From: Cycas panzhihuaensis
Taxonomy: Eukaryota > Cycadophyta
DNA length: 64,000 nucleotides
Direction: 5' to 3'
Assembly (NCBI GenBank): GCA_023213395.1
Contig: CM041465.1
Span: 212,543,741 to 212,607,740 of the forward strand
In this document: in pieces, positions 23,291-35,559 of the stretch
How the letters are laid out: every line of letters starts with the position of its first letter
Numbering within the stretch: position 1 is the stretch's first letter
Program-made: the position numbers and the translations under genes
Notes under the pieces: generated by a model
Database searches by the model: none
What the model was told of the DNA's origin: nothing
Seen by the model: the letters and a program-made list of their open reading frames with translations, nothing else

Positions 23291-24130
23291 GCCACCCCAA
23301 GTTGGATTCAAGAATTAGTTAAAGAATACAGGGTTGACCCATTATCATAATATATATTAGAAGAAATATGAGCCCAAAAGACTTTAAGGTTTGAAACACT
23401 AGGGGACTTAATTCTACAAAAAGGTAAGATATTTATTCCAAAGACATCTAAAATAAAAATAACTTTATTAGAAGAAGCCTATTTGACACCTATAGTAGGT
23501 CACATAGGAATAGATAAAACATATCAAAGTTATAAAACTCTTTTTATTAGATAAGAATGAAGGTAGATGCCTTTAAAATATTATTAGAATGTGACATCTA
23601 CCAACACAACAAAAGTGAATATATAAAGAGCTAAGGATTGCTATAACCCCTGCATATCCCACATAAAAAATTGGAAGAAATTTCTATGGACTTTATCACG
23701 GGACTTTAGGGGTATACAAATAACAACAAAAGTAAGTCAAATAGCTGAGGTATATATGAAAGAGATAGATCACTTACATGGGTTTCCTAAAATCATAATT
23801 AGTGATTAAGGCTTAAAATTCACAAGCTACTTTTGGTAAGATCTATTTAAATTAGTAGGAACAAAGTTAAACATGAGTATAGCTTTTCAACCATAGATAG
23901 AGGGGTGGACAAAAGTAGTAAATAAATGTCTGGAGGGATACCCATAAAAATTTTTATTATATAAACAAAATTAATGGCATAAATGGATTCGCTTAGTAGA
24001 ATAGTGGTATAATACTAACTACCATATGAGAATAAGGTTGACACTATTCTAGGTGCTATACAGATATGAACCTACATCTATACTTAATTAGGAAAAAGTA
24101 TCACAAGTGCAATCCACCTATGAATAATAA
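23291..24130 (+). pseudogene. Chromovirus integrase (Gy1)
   Basis: The HHCC zinc domain is readable near 23490-23610 (VGHIGIDKTYQ, then CDIYQ). The core shows MDFIT near 23690 and ISD near 23800. A deletion of about 75 bp directly after MDFIT (near 23703) removes a core segment that Gy2 still has (61010-61050). The conserved C-terminal EP...SIL block lies near 24070. It would integrate the DNA copy. The deletion alone makes it inactive. Confidence 0.75.
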
Positions 24131-24439
24131 GAGCAAGTAGAATAAATAGTTCAAATACTAAAGGATAATTTGGAGACTATGAAAAATAGAATGAAGTAAT
24201 AAGTAGATATGAAAGGGTCGGAAAGGAATTTTGAAATAGAGGACTACGTCTTCCTAAGGTTTAAACCCTACCAACAAGCATCAATGTAATAGGTAAACAA
24301 ACAAAAACTATCACCACAAATTTTTAGACCATATCAAGTTAGTTAAAGAATTGGGGAAGTAGCCTATCGATTAATAGTACTACTAGGAAGCAAAATCCAT
24401 AACATTATTCATGTATCATATCTTAAGAAGAAAATAGAA

Positions 24440-24652
24440 GAAAAAATATCACCCCAAATGATAATCCCTAAGCTTGTAAAAGAATGGAAAATGATCAGTA
24501 AACCAAAAGGGAACATACAAATATGGACAAGAGAGTTACAAACTAAGAAAGTTAAAGAATACCTCATAAAATGGAATATACTAGATTTAGAAGATGCAAC
24601 TGGGGAGTGTGAAGAATGGATTCAACAACATCTAAAATTACCTATGCTTTGA
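24440..24652 (+). pseudogene. Integrase C-terminal chromodomain (Gy1)
   Basis: The last part of pol is open from 24458 to the stop at 24652. It carries the plant chromovirus signature: VKEYLIKWNILDLEDATGEC followed by EWIQQHL. Chromodomains of this position bind modified histone and bias insertion toward certain chromatin. It lies 30 bp before the 3' LTR, as expected. The first aromatic cage residues are not clear. Confidence 0.75.
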
Positions 24653-24667
24653 GGGTAATGTATGCTT

Positions 24668-24682
24668 TTAAGGGGATGGACT
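24668..24682 (+). promoter_or_regulatory. Polypurine tract of Gy1
   Basis: TTAAGGGGATGGAC directly precedes the 3' LTR. Gy2 has TTGAGGGGAGGGAC at the same place. Confidence 0.8.
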
Positions 24683-25141
24683 TATTGTAATCCAAAACAC
24701 CTTCAAGTTGGCTAATTTCTATTCCAATATTCTAACTGACTTACATACAAACTTTATTCCTAATATTTATCTTCTTCTTGCTAGCTTACTTAAGGAGGTA
24801 TTAGCTAGCTGTATATAGAATTCTAGGGCCTCATTCCCAAGCATCTCAATGAACTATGTCTTTTCATTTACTTGGCCCTAAATCCATAAATTTCTTGGCA
24901 CTTTTAGATAGTTTCTTTTTGAGGTTTCCTCACCTTGAAGAGGGAAGTTTACTTCATCAATCTAGCTTGTATACTTGTGACTTTGTAGCTCAGTCCTTTA
25001 AAGAAATATCTTCTAAGATGTAATATTTTTGGTACATTATTAACATTACTCATCACTGTCATTTACTATTATTTCTAGTAGAGTTGTTATTTTTCAAGAG
25101 AATTCTAGGGAAATTTTGAGACATGCAAAGTTGTCACTTCT
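24683..25141 (+). repeat. 3' LTR of Gy1
   Basis: A 459-bp copy of 19590-20049 with TG and CA ends decayed to TA and CT. It is followed by the GAAAT target duplication. Confidence 0.92.
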
Positions 25142-25146
25142 GAAAT

Positions 25147-26100
25147 TAATACAAAGTATTAGAAAATTAAATAGTGAAAACCACTTGATAAACCTAAAAA
25201 TAAATGTAGCATTTATAGAAGGACCATTTTAAACTTAAGAATAATATACACCAATATTAATTGCCTTTGTGTAAAATCATATTTAGTCTTTGGTAGGTCA
25301 TGGGATATAGGGGACCAAGTAGTTTTAATTCATAACTTATTGTGTAAATCTGACCAAAAATATTATAGGGTAATGCCCCCTTTATTAATGAAGCATCTTT
25401 ACCTACAATGCATAACATTAGCTTACAACCTCTAAAATAGATTCAAGAAAGTTCTTGAATAAGGTGGATCCAATGCCATAGAGGGTAGCCCTTTTTTAAA
25501 AATGATGCTTCAAGATATAACATATCAGTCTTCCTATCAAAAGACTACACTTCATGTCATGAGTATTTGTTTTTCTCTTTTTTGAATATACAGAAGTATT
25601 ATATTACAAAGGAAAAACTAAAATTGTAGATCTAAAAAGGTTCTTTAGTGAAAATTATAAATCTTGAAAGTATAAAGGCATATCTTAGATCCAAAAAACA
25701 CACACACTAAAATTTTTGCTTCTTCCTAGGTAGCTAGGAGGTGGCCACATGCTCAAAAACATTACCATCTTCTTATTTAATAAGGGTAGGAGATGGTAGT
25801 AGGTTCACATCAAAAGTCATATTATCATGCCATTCCTCCTAAGTGGTATGTTGGTGCCTAAAAAGTGGATCTAAAGGAAGATGAGCAAATAATGTTATCC
25901 AATCTCTAAACTAAGTAGAGAAATGGGGAAGAGAGCTAGTGGAGGCTTAAGCCTAACTACCAATCATAGGTCATCTACCCTTGCCTCTACTTGGTGAATG
26001 ACAGCCCTAGAAGTCCCAACTTTTTCCTTTGTATCAATGAAGGCTAAAATATTATTAAAGTGTTGTTTGAGTGTCTTGGGAACCATAGTACTAACATTTA
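25147..26100 (-). other. 3' region of the LINE, non-coding
   Basis: Between the Gy1 target site and the end of the LINE coding region I see no reading frame worth calling. Sequence at 25142-26709 recurs at 62457-64000. No poly(A)/poly(T) tail is visible at 25147, as expected if Gy1 interrupts the LINE's 3' part. Confidence 0.5.
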
Positions 26101-28560
26101 GTGTAGCACATATCTAAAACACTAAAGATGGTGTTAAACCAAATAAAGAGTGAATAGGACATGGGGATAATTATTTTTAAAAATTTCAAGGTTTTGAATT
26201 TTCTGTAGGCACCACAGAATTTCTATATGAAGTATATGCCATGCATTATGGAAAATCTTGTTAAAAGCATTAAAATTTCCAAAAACAACAACAAAAAGTT
26301 AAAAGAATGAAATTTGAATAATAGAGATATGAGTTTGGATTTTAAATCAAATTTGGTGAGCATAAGAATGAGGCCAAAAGAGATGAAAATTAGATTCATG
26401 TTGCAAGTAAAAGGGTTAGTGTGCTAAAAATTTAAGTTTTTCTAATCCATTATTAACCATTAAATCATTATGTAAAATGAGCCAAAGAAATAAACTCTTC
26501 TTGAATGCCACTTTGATATACTAGAGGAAATGCACTTGCATATGTCATAGTTCTAAGAAATCACATCTATTATAATATTATTTTAATCAAGTTTCCAAAT
26601 CTAATCTCAAGAGCAATAAAGTATACATTTTCCTAACTTAAAAAATGAATGAATGACATTATAGAACCTTAGAACCACTTGGCTCACCAAGAAGGAGAGG
26701 CAAAGACATGTACATAGATACCAATGTTATATTTATAGAAGTAATAAGTAAATCAAATAAAAGGGCTTGAGGAGAAGGGATATCATACCTTTTTTAAAAG
26801 CTACTCTAAGGAAGAAGCTGACTAGAGATATAATCAAACAAATGATATACATAAAAAATCCCTTTCCTATATCAAAACTTACTAAATCATGTAAAAAATA
26901 AGATAACACATTTGTTGCCTTAGATCTACACCACCATAGAGTGATGTCCTACACTAAAGAGGCGTGGTGAGAGAGGTCTCCATTCTAGCTTTAAAATTTA
27001 TTACATACCTACCAAGCTTTCTAGATGGGATTGATGATAATAGAACTTTTAATATTAACCTTGGTTGGAGAAAGTAGTAAGTTCTACAATAAGAGGTTTC
27101 TCCATGTTTTAAGGCTAAGAAAAAGACCATTAGCAACGTAGAAATAGAAGAGTAACTACGAAGGGGCCCCACCACTACAAAGATTAAAAATTCATTTAAC
27201 AAACAATGTTGTGGCTCATTTTTTAATACAAATGCATCAAAGACACTCATCAATAGTAGGCATACAATAAATATTTTAAGCAACCTTTGGAATACTTCTT
27301 TTATTAGTCATAGTTGACTAGAGAAAATTCCTAATAACTACAAATTTCTTACAAACTACATTAGCAAGTAGCCAAAAGGAGTAATAAACATGAAGAGAGT
27401 ATAATTTTTTAAGTAATTTGTATTCTTCTAGTAAGGGAAAGATGCAAAAACAATCATACGTAAAGCTTTTATTTGAAAATTTCCATAATCCACTTCTACA
27501 TTTAAGAGGAGGTGATATTAAAGTAAAATGGGATGCAAAGTAAGCAGATTACCTGGTCATCCCTTATGAACTTCCAACCCAACTTAGAGATTTAGGAAGG
27601 AAGACATCCATATCCAAAAATATAACAAATAGTATTTACTTTAGGAATATTAGACCCAAAAGATTGATGGAAGCAACCATGATTAACAAGGAGGCATTAA
27701 ACATTAGATTCTTCTATAATAGGAATAAGGAAGGTATTGTTGGCAAATTGGCCATAAAGAAATTTCTTGTTGAATTAAGAGAGATAAATACCTTGAAGAA
27801 AATGTAAACATTGAGCTTTCTTATGTAGATATCTAATACCATCTGCATTAATAACATAAAGAAGAGGGGCAAGAGGATACCTCTATCTTATAGAATGAGA
27901 AAATGGAGTGATGGGGGGCACAACTTCATTGAGGGCTACTTGAGATAAAGTATTACCAAATAATATGTTAACCATATTTCTATAGACATGCCTAAATCCT
28001 AATTTAGTCATGAATAAGGATATAAAGTCCCATTCAATCTTGTCATATAGTTTTTCAAAATTTATTGTAATCAATAAGAATTCTTCCCTAGGTTCTCTAG
28101 CCTACTCAATAACTTTCCAAATGGAAAGAATATTATTAAGAATGTGTTAACCTCTATAAAAATATTATTCTCTAAGTATATAATACAATATAAGGCAAAC
28201 TAAATTAAAAAGCTAGAGTATTTGCCAATATTTATAAACCATGTTAAAAAGGGTGATAGTCCACTAACTTCAATTTAAGAGTGGAACAATATCCTATTTG
28301 GGAATTAATTTGATGATATCTATATTAGTTCTCTCATCGAGATTATGAGAGGCAACAATTTCATTACACATAAGAAAGAAATCATGGTTAATAACATCCA
28401 AAACATTTTTCTAGAATTTAATAATAAGACCATTTTCATCTAGGGCTTTTTTATTAGCCATAAGTCATAAAGCACCCTTGAGCTAGTCTTTAATTGAAGG
28501 CCTATCAAACCAAATCTTGATGAAGAGAACTAACTCTTTTGTAAATAACATTCACACAAT
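26101..28560 (-). pseudogene. Non-LTR retrotransposon (LINE) reverse transcriptase and C-terminal domain
   Basis: Downward on the - strand: TNIDIIKLIPK near 28310-28340 (start of RT); ITINFEKLYDKIEWDFI at about 28020-28074; LNEVVPP near 27915; and the catalytic block, which reads QFANNTF near 27735-27755 where active LINEs have FADD. A later block reads LLSSIPS near 27030, and a C-terminal zf-RVT-like domain lies near 26440-26560 (FKKSLFLWLILHNDL). Both catalytic Asp residues are Asn, so the RT is dead. Copying would have occurred at the nicked genomic target. Confidence 0.8.
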
Positions 28561-29830
28561 CAATCATAGCATCCAACCTTTCAAAAATCATGGGGGTAGC
28601 AGTAAAAATGTGAGAGAAGTGTTCATCAAACACATCTTTCATAGCCATTGGAGCTTGAATAAGGATGTTATTTGAGGTTCTCAAAGTTGGAATTTGTTTT
28701 ACCTATTGCCTTTTTTTTTAGGGCGGAGAAGGGAAATTTAGAGAAAGCATCACTTTCATAAACCCAATAAAGGTGTAAGTGAACTTGGGGATATTAGGAT
28801 TTAATAGATTCATACTTAAGTAGCTCATAGTGAATGGAGGATTCCTGCACTTGTAAATAATTATTAGAGGGAGAAAAATTGAACTACATGATAGATTTTT
28901 ATAGTGTAGATTGAAGATAAGATTCATATGTTTTACTGATCCAAGCCATTTGCTTACTAAAACCATAAAGCCATGTAATGAATTTACTAATAATTTACTC
29001 TTGCTAAATAATTCATTTAGTATTAAATAAAGGATAAGGAGCTAGAGTCTATACTAGCCCAAAGCCCAAATGATAACATGAGTAGGGTAGTATAAATTTA
29101 TCGAATTTAAATAGAGAATTACAAGGAGTATTTTATTGAGAACCTAGTGAAAAAGAAAACAAAATAGAAAAGTAGTTAGAAAGATAAATTACATAATTAA
29201 TCCTAACTCCTTAGGATTGTGGGAAAAACATTTTATTATTTTAAAAATAACATCTATACAATATAGATTTGGGTCTAGAATCTTCCTCCCTTCTATTAGA
29301 CCAAGTTAGTTGAGAAGCATTGGACCCAGGCAATCATCCTTTATAAAAACTAAGATAGTTTTTAAAATCAATCCAAGCTTGATGCCCAAATTGAGATGAA
29401 ATAAAGGGCAAGCCTCCAACCTTTTCCAAGGAGTCTTTGAACATGTTAAAGTCCCCAATAACAATTTAATAAGTTATGGGAAGAAACATTTAAAGGCATT
29501 GCCATGTTGTAGTATGAATATGAGAATCTATGGCTATGTAAATACACTAATTAATACATTTTGGAGACAAGATATGGACCAAGTAGACTAAAGCCTTAGG
29601 ACTAGATGCTCAACATATTAGAAGATCTTTAAACTATCAATTAGGGGTAGTGGTTTAGAGAGTACAAAATTATTTGGGTCCCAAATAGAACATACAATAG
29701 TAGATAGTGTAGAACTAAATAACTTACATTCTTTAATAGTAAACATATTAGGAAGCCCTTTTCCATCATAATATTGACTTCTTATAATAATAAAAGGTGG
29801 TTATTGCTGACATACAAATCAAGATCTGAA
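28561..29830 (-). pseudogene. LINE endonuclease domain
   Basis: The AP-endonuclease-like part upstream of RT is readable as IGDFNMFKDSLEKVGGLP near 29395-29465, then FGHQAWIDF and GSNASQLTWSNRRE near 29285-29400. The GDFN motif is the phosphate-binding and catalytic signature of plant LINE endonucleases that nick the target. Upstream traces (IYIAIDSH near 29520-29550) fit the N-terminal half. The 5' end is lost or ends at the LTR of element B near 29830. Confidence 0.7.
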
Positions 29831-30112
29831 TGAAAATGGATAGGCATAAATACACATAGGAAATTAATTTTTACAACATATTAACTTGTTTAATTTTCAT
29901 TAATTTCTTAATGTACAATCAATTGTATATATAAACAACTACAAAATGAATATTTTCAATCACATAAAGTGACACTTATGTGGAATATTGAGTAACCCCT
30001 AATGATTTATCATTTCCACAACAATAATAAAAAATTATTAGAATAAAATTACATAAAAGGGGAGGCTCATAACTCAAAGTTATGAACCTAGTAAACATTA
30101 GTTTCTTCAACA
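29830..30112 (-). repeat. 3' LTR of copia element B
   Basis: The high-coordinate end is firm: the - strand starts TGTTGAAGAAACTAATG right after the purine tract. The low-coordinate end is approximate because no second copy exists in the window. The LTR abuts the LINE endonuclease remnant. Confidence 0.6.
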
Positions 30113-30121
30113 TCCCCTTTT
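30113..30121 (-). promoter_or_regulatory. Polypurine tract of element B
   Basis: On the - strand AAAAGGGGA lies directly before the LTR start. Confidence 0.75.
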
Positions 30122-31135
30122 AATATTTACTTTATTAATTCTAATATTTAAACTATCCCTAAATATCTATAATCTATATTGTGCCAATGTTTTGATAAAG
30201 ATGCCAATCAACTATTCTTCTGTAGGTCTATACACCATCTTGATCACTTCATTTTGGATCAATTCTTAGATGAAGTAATGGTGTACCTCAATATGTTTGA
30301 TGAGAGCATGGAACAAAATATTATTTACAATCTTAAGTATACTCTAGTCATCATAATATAACTTAGCCAATTTTTGTTGATGTAGATCCATGTCCTCAAG
30401 AATCAATCATAACCAAATAGCTTCAATGGATACTACAACTATAGCCTTGTACTTTACTTTAGTTTAGGACAAAGTAATATTTGATTACTTTTTACTACTC
30501 TAAGTGACTGCAACTAATCCTAAATTAAAACAATATTTAGAAGTTGATTTCTTGCTATCTATACATCTAGCCTAATCAAAATCTATGAATCTTTCTAACT
30601 TAAAGTTATCATTGTATATGAATTTAAGTCCATATTGCAACATGCCCTTCAAGTATCTAAGGATCTTCTTTATAGCTTTGAAGTGACGATTTTAGCATTA
30701 CCATAAATCTAGATACTATTCTAACTACAAATAAAATATTAGATTTCAATGTAATCAAGTAAATTAGACTTCCAACCAATTGCTTATACAATGTAGCATC
30801 TACATTAGCTCTACCATCTTAAATTGTTAACTTGGAACTTGTCTCTAATAGGGTAAGTGTAGATTTACAATCATCCATTCCAAACTTTTTTAAAAATATC
30901 AAGTGGATTTTTCCTATAAGATAAAGATACATCCAAGCCCATATCATACTTCCACTTTAAGGAAGTAATATAGTATTCCCAGATATATCATCTTGAACAT
31001 ATGGCTCAAATAGCCTTCAAGTATGATATCATATTGATTTCATTACCTATGATCAATAAGTCATCAATGTACAACACCATAAAAACTATTTTATCATTTA
31101 AGACTTTGATATATAAGTTTAAGTTAGCAAGAGAT
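30122..31135 (-). pseudogene. Copia RNase H and C-terminal RT (element B, part 2)
   Basis: The - strand begins inside RT with a block reading LYIKVLNDKIVFMVLYIDD near 31055-31115, including the intact catalytic YIDD, and passes through the RT end into RNase H down to about 30180. The frame continues directly from 40779 across element A: the last readable residues before A and the first after it join within one RT motif once A and one TTCTC copy are discounted. Stops elsewhere inactivate it. Confidence 0.8.
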
Positions 31136-31140
31136 TTCTC
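31136..31140. repeat. Left target duplication of element A (TTCTC)
   Basis: TTCTC here is identical to 40774-40778 on the other side of element A. Confidence 0.9.
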
Positions 31141-31489
31141 TGTTGGGACTAATCCTAATGTCATTAAAGAACTGTACACCTAGGGCCCCTCAAAGCTAGC
31201 TTTGAAGACCCCTAGGGCACCTAGACCCTTCCAAAAGCTACCTAGAGCCGATGTAGCTTTATTAAGATACACACATTCATTTATTATTATTATTATTTTT
31301 TAATATTGTTTGAATTACTTGTAAACTAACGTGCAGGTTAGGTGATGGCACTTGCTACCTCCTTAAAACTCTATTTAAAGGGTGGGAATACCTCCCTAGT
31401 GCTTTTTAACACTGCCATTATTTGGAAATCACTGTTTACTCAAGATGTCTTTGATTTAAATGTCTTGCTCTACTCCTCTAAATGTATTA
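31141..31489 (+). repeat. 5' LTR of element A
   Basis: Begins TGTTGGGACTAATCC and ends AAATGTATTA (CA decayed to TA). It matches 40426-40773 throughout and carries the conserved hairpin at 31177-31220. Confidence 0.92.
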
Positions 31490-31491
31490 TT

Positions 31492-31503
31492 TGGTATTAG
31501 AGA
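31492..31503 (+). promoter_or_regulatory. Primer binding site of element A
   Basis: TGGTATTAGAGA, initiator tRNA-Met type with a C-to-T change, lies two bases after the LTR. Confidence 0.8.
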
Positions 31504-34500
31504 CAAAGGGGTGTTTGATAACTATTTATGTGATCTAGCTTTTCATACGCTTGCCAAAATTGCTACATATATCTGCTTGTTAGAATCTTGGCAAGCCCAT
31601 CTATCTACTGGAGAAATCAGTTTGAAGTTTCGTCTTATGTGGAAGAAGATCTTATCCTTTGAAGTCCATCTTCTAAAAATCTGTCACAATGATATTACCA
31701 GGTTCTTCGTATGTTTATATTCATATATATATATATATATAACTTTTTTTTTATATATCTTCTCCAATATATTTGAAACATTTAGTCTGCGTCTTCCTTA
31801 TTATATTGTTGGTTGATTATTTGTATTACAATCTTTGTATATCTCTGCCATGGCCTCTAGCTATACCTCCTCATATATCTCCATCAAAACTAGGAGCCCC
31901 TGCTTATTTTAAGTCATTAACTGGAAGTGAAGGCTGGTAACCTAGAGAGTTCTTATCCTCCATTTTGTTGCATAGGTCACCATTTAATTTTGACATCACT
32001 TATTTATTATTTATTATTTTTTTATGCTATAAAGTTGTTAATCAGTCTCTCACTGCTGCATTATTGTACGTAAAAGTAATTATATCCCAAGATCGCTAGC
32101 ATTACCATTGTATGCCTGGCACCAGATTTTACACTGTTATGTCACATCGTTGGATATTTTATTACCATTATAGAGGAGATTTCTCATCATTATCTGTTAC
32201 ACCATCTTTGTCTCGTAATCTTCTAGAGATCCTATTATGAACAAGTCATTTCTTGTAGTGACATGCCTTGTTCAGTCTACGAATGTCTTTTTGTAATCCA
32301 TTTATGCTTATCACCTTCAGTCTATGTACTTACTTTCTATTCTTCAAGTACTACCAAACTCCAACTCCCTTAGTCAGCTAATGCAATTCTTTCTTGTGAA
32401 GACTTGCTTCTACACTAACTACCACTGGTGTGCCAACTCGTGTAGTTATTACATAGCCTTGGAATGTGAACAATCGTGCGCTTAGTTATTACATATCCTA
32501 AAAATAACCCTTAGAGATTTCTGACAGACTCCGTTTAGTTCATCCCCACAACCTACTATTTTGCCTAGTCTAAACGTGTAGTTTTTTCGTACAAATCTAA
32601 GAAGTCATTTAGCATCCCATTATTTTTCCTTGTATCAGGTAGTGAGAATTTTGAAGAATTGAGCCAAGGTGAATGAGACAAGAGCGGCTACCAATGGATA
32701 ATTAGTGAATAATGAATATGAATTGGATGTATGAGTATCTGATCTGACTATAAGAGAATGCCCATTAGCAGCCACTGCAACCTCTTCCATTCTTTGTTAC
32801 TTCGCCCTTTGGTTCTAAGATTCTAGCCTCTCGTGCTTGGACTGTGCTTGGCCTTGGTTGTGAGCAGCTCATGACCAAGTTTAATGATAACTTCAAGGTG
32901 TTTGCCATGTTAACAAGATTCTTCCACTTCTATTCTATATCATCCACCCAATTACTATTTCTCTGAGGTCTAAGATTCTCCAAGTAATCATCCTTTAAAC
33001 ATACGTAATCATCATCCTTTGGATGCACTGGGCATTCCATTAAATCATAGTTTTTTTTATGAATAAGCATCGCTTTGAACGTATGTAATCATCATCCTTT
33101 GGATGCACTAGGCATTCTATTAAATCATAGTTTTTTTAATGAACAAGTGTCACTGTGCTGCCAACCCACTCTTATTTTCATTTTTCTTTTTTTTGTATAT
33201 AAAAAAAATATATATTTCTTTATATATATTACTATGGAAATGTCACCCCCACTCCATGATTAAATTGATCTACCTTTTAATCAATTAAATCAATATGGAT
33301 CACCTCACATTTGATTTGATTAACATCCATGTGATTTATAATTTAAATCTTTATTTTGTATATAGTTCCAATTAAATCTAATTAAATTTGATATAAGTTT
33401 CAAATCTGGGTGAATAATTTTGGCTTTGGCCCCCTTTGGCCTCTTAGCCCCTAGTGTTATGTTCCCTCCATATGACCCTTTAGCTATTTTATTAAAAAGG
33501 GGATTTTCAACTTTATAAATTTTTTCCTTTTATTTTTTTTTAAATTTTTCCTTAAAACATAAGGTACTTGGCTAATTTCTTTAATATCTCTTCATTGGGA
33601 TACTAGTTTCTAATGAAACCTATCCTATTGAGTCCAAACTTTTTTGAGGTATAATTTAGACTAGTTATTTACCATATTTGGAGCCAATTTGACCTATTTC
33701 TAACCAGTTTAAGTCAATTCTTTTTAAAAATGCCTTATTTTAGATTATTAACATAAAAAGTACTTATTGCTATTTTTATTATAACTTTTCTGTTACACAT
33801 CAGAATTTAGTTTCGTTAGTTTCATTGGAAATCTGACTTGTTCCTCTTCAAACTGAAACTATTATTTATAAGTTTTAATGTGTTCTTGTAGACTTTTAAA
33901 GCCATCAAAGTTGAGGTATATAACAACTTCTAATTTATCATTATTACATACTTTTATATATTATTTCTCAAGTTTTTAAACTGAAAAGTATATTAAGAAG
34001 ATCTCTAAATTATATTTGATTATTTTACATTATTCTATAAGATTTTTACTAGCATTTCATAATATTTTGAGCCCCAAGCTCCCGTTAAGCCTAAAAAAGA
34101 GGACTACATATTTTATACATTAAAATCTTAACTTGCAGGAATCTATTCTCAAAACAGTCAGTTCCGTTGACTAGATATTTCATTGATCTTTAAATTAGTA
34201 TAATTTCACCTTATTTTGATATTGTTTAGTACAACTTTGAAGCTACTCAACTTGAGCATTCAAGATATCCCAACAAGCTTATCCTCTAGACCTTTTTTAA
34301 AGAGTTCTTTATTTTATTCCTTATTAATCACTTATAATACATGTATGAGGCTTTCATTTAACTTTTTATATAGCTTCTTTTAAGCCGATTTATAGTAGAA
34401 ATTGATCATATACATCTAAAGCAAGTGACAAGCTAAGCGGTCTTGCAACATAAAATGGGTATAATTCATTTTTTTTGGAAGTTTCTTCTTCATTTTTTAT

Positions 34501-35080
34501 CTTTCTAAAGTGAAATATACATATATATTTCAGATTTTTAGCATTATATATCTTCATCAAGACAAAAAGATTTCTTGCATTGAAAAAAATCATTTTCTTG
34601 CTCAAGTTTATATTTATTCATTTGAAAAATCAAAAGCTTAAGAATTCTTTATTTTTTTGATCATTAAAAGTCTTATTTCAAATTTGCATAGTTAAAAGGA
34701 TCTTAGTTACATTCAAAATTTGCTCATATATTCATTATATTTTAAATTTTATCTGAAATTATACCTTATAAGTTTATCAATTATTCTAAAATCATACACT
34801 TATTGAACACATTTTTTTATTAGTTTTGAAAAGTTCATATACTTCTTGCACTTATATAAAAGTTACACCTAGTTAGTAATACACTTTACTTTCTAGAGGC
34901 ATCTTTCATTTTTCAAAGGGAATTATACTTTTTCTTTTGAAGAAGTATTTACTTGTATATTTCTTTCAAAGAGTTTATTATTTATTTCATCTTGCTTAGA
35001 GATTATTATTTTTCATTCAAGTTTTTCTTTATTGTATAAAATATATATATATTTTTTAACTATAGAAAATAGGTAATATG
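31504..35080 (+). other. Very long non-coding leader of element A
   Basis: This is the region between primer site and gag. No coding motif is visible, although 31460-31816 and 33075-33263 are open by chance. It includes an AT dinucleotide run near 31722-31742, a two-copy 80-bp tandem repeat (33001-33160), and a block at about 33430-33640 that is clearly homologous to 57100-57340 of element E in reverse orientation. Its retention in two copies shows the long leader is a family property, not a private insertion. Confidence 0.65.
33001..33160 (+). repeat. Two-copy 80-bp tandem repeat in the leader of A
   Basis: Units 33001-33080 and 33081-33160 share GTAATCATCATCCTTTGGAT, TAAATCATAG and a T-run, with several substitutions. 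Confidence 0.85.
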
Positions 35081-35120
35081 TACAATATTAATAGGATCTA
35101 AAAAATCAACCATACACATG

Positions 35121-35501
35121 TGTTAAATGACATTGCACACGTAAACATATTTGGCAGGTGGAAAACCCCTTTTGGGGAAGAAAAACTACCTCTTTAATTT
35201 ATAAATTTATTTATTAAAAAACTTTATATAAAGGCTTGCCATAATTACCATCTACATACTAAACTAGGATGGAAACTAGCCTTCAGACAAGCTTATGATA
35301 GCCTCCCAGATTCCTGGAACTAACTCCTAGAATCTAGGAGAGACTATTAAAGAAAGAGAGGTTCATTGAAATGGGTAGTTGCTCATTTCAATGACTTTTA
35401 CATAATAAATAATAATTAACATAAACTTTATAAAATAAACTTTAATAACTTACAATTATAATATTAACATGCGACATAAAGTAACATTAACTTTTCTAAC
35501 A
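35121..35501 (-). repeat. F-type solo LTR inside the leader of A
   Basis: Resembles the LTR of element F: AGGTGGAAAACCCC and the hairpin at 35156-35191, CTCCTAGAATCTAGGAG near 35323, then TTCATTGAAATGGGTAGTTG, ending TTCTAACA at 35501. No internal region or second LTR adjoins it, so it is a solo LTR left by recombination, or a diverged single copy. The start is uncertain (35086 and 35121 are both possible). No clear target duplication is seen. Homology with the leader of E resumes directly after it. Confidence 0.65.
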
Positions 35502-35559
35502 AAAACCTTAAGCAAGACCATGCTACTAATTAATTTATTTTTTCACATTAAATAAGATA

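Larger units (their letters stand above)
19590..25141 (+). mobile_element. Full-length Ty3/gypsy chromovirus (Gy1)
   Basis: The element is 5552 bp, with LTRs of 460 bp (19590-20049) and 459 bp (24683-25141), a primer site, a purine tract, gag-pol in the gypsy order protease-RT-RNase H-integrase, and a C-terminal chromodomain. It is flanked by an identical GAAAT duplication at 19585-19589 and 25142-25146. The size and chromodomain fit a plant chromovirus, a group whose integrase is steered by chromatin binding. Stops and deletions make it inactive. A second copy of its 3' two-thirds lies at 58793-62456. Confidence 0.9.
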
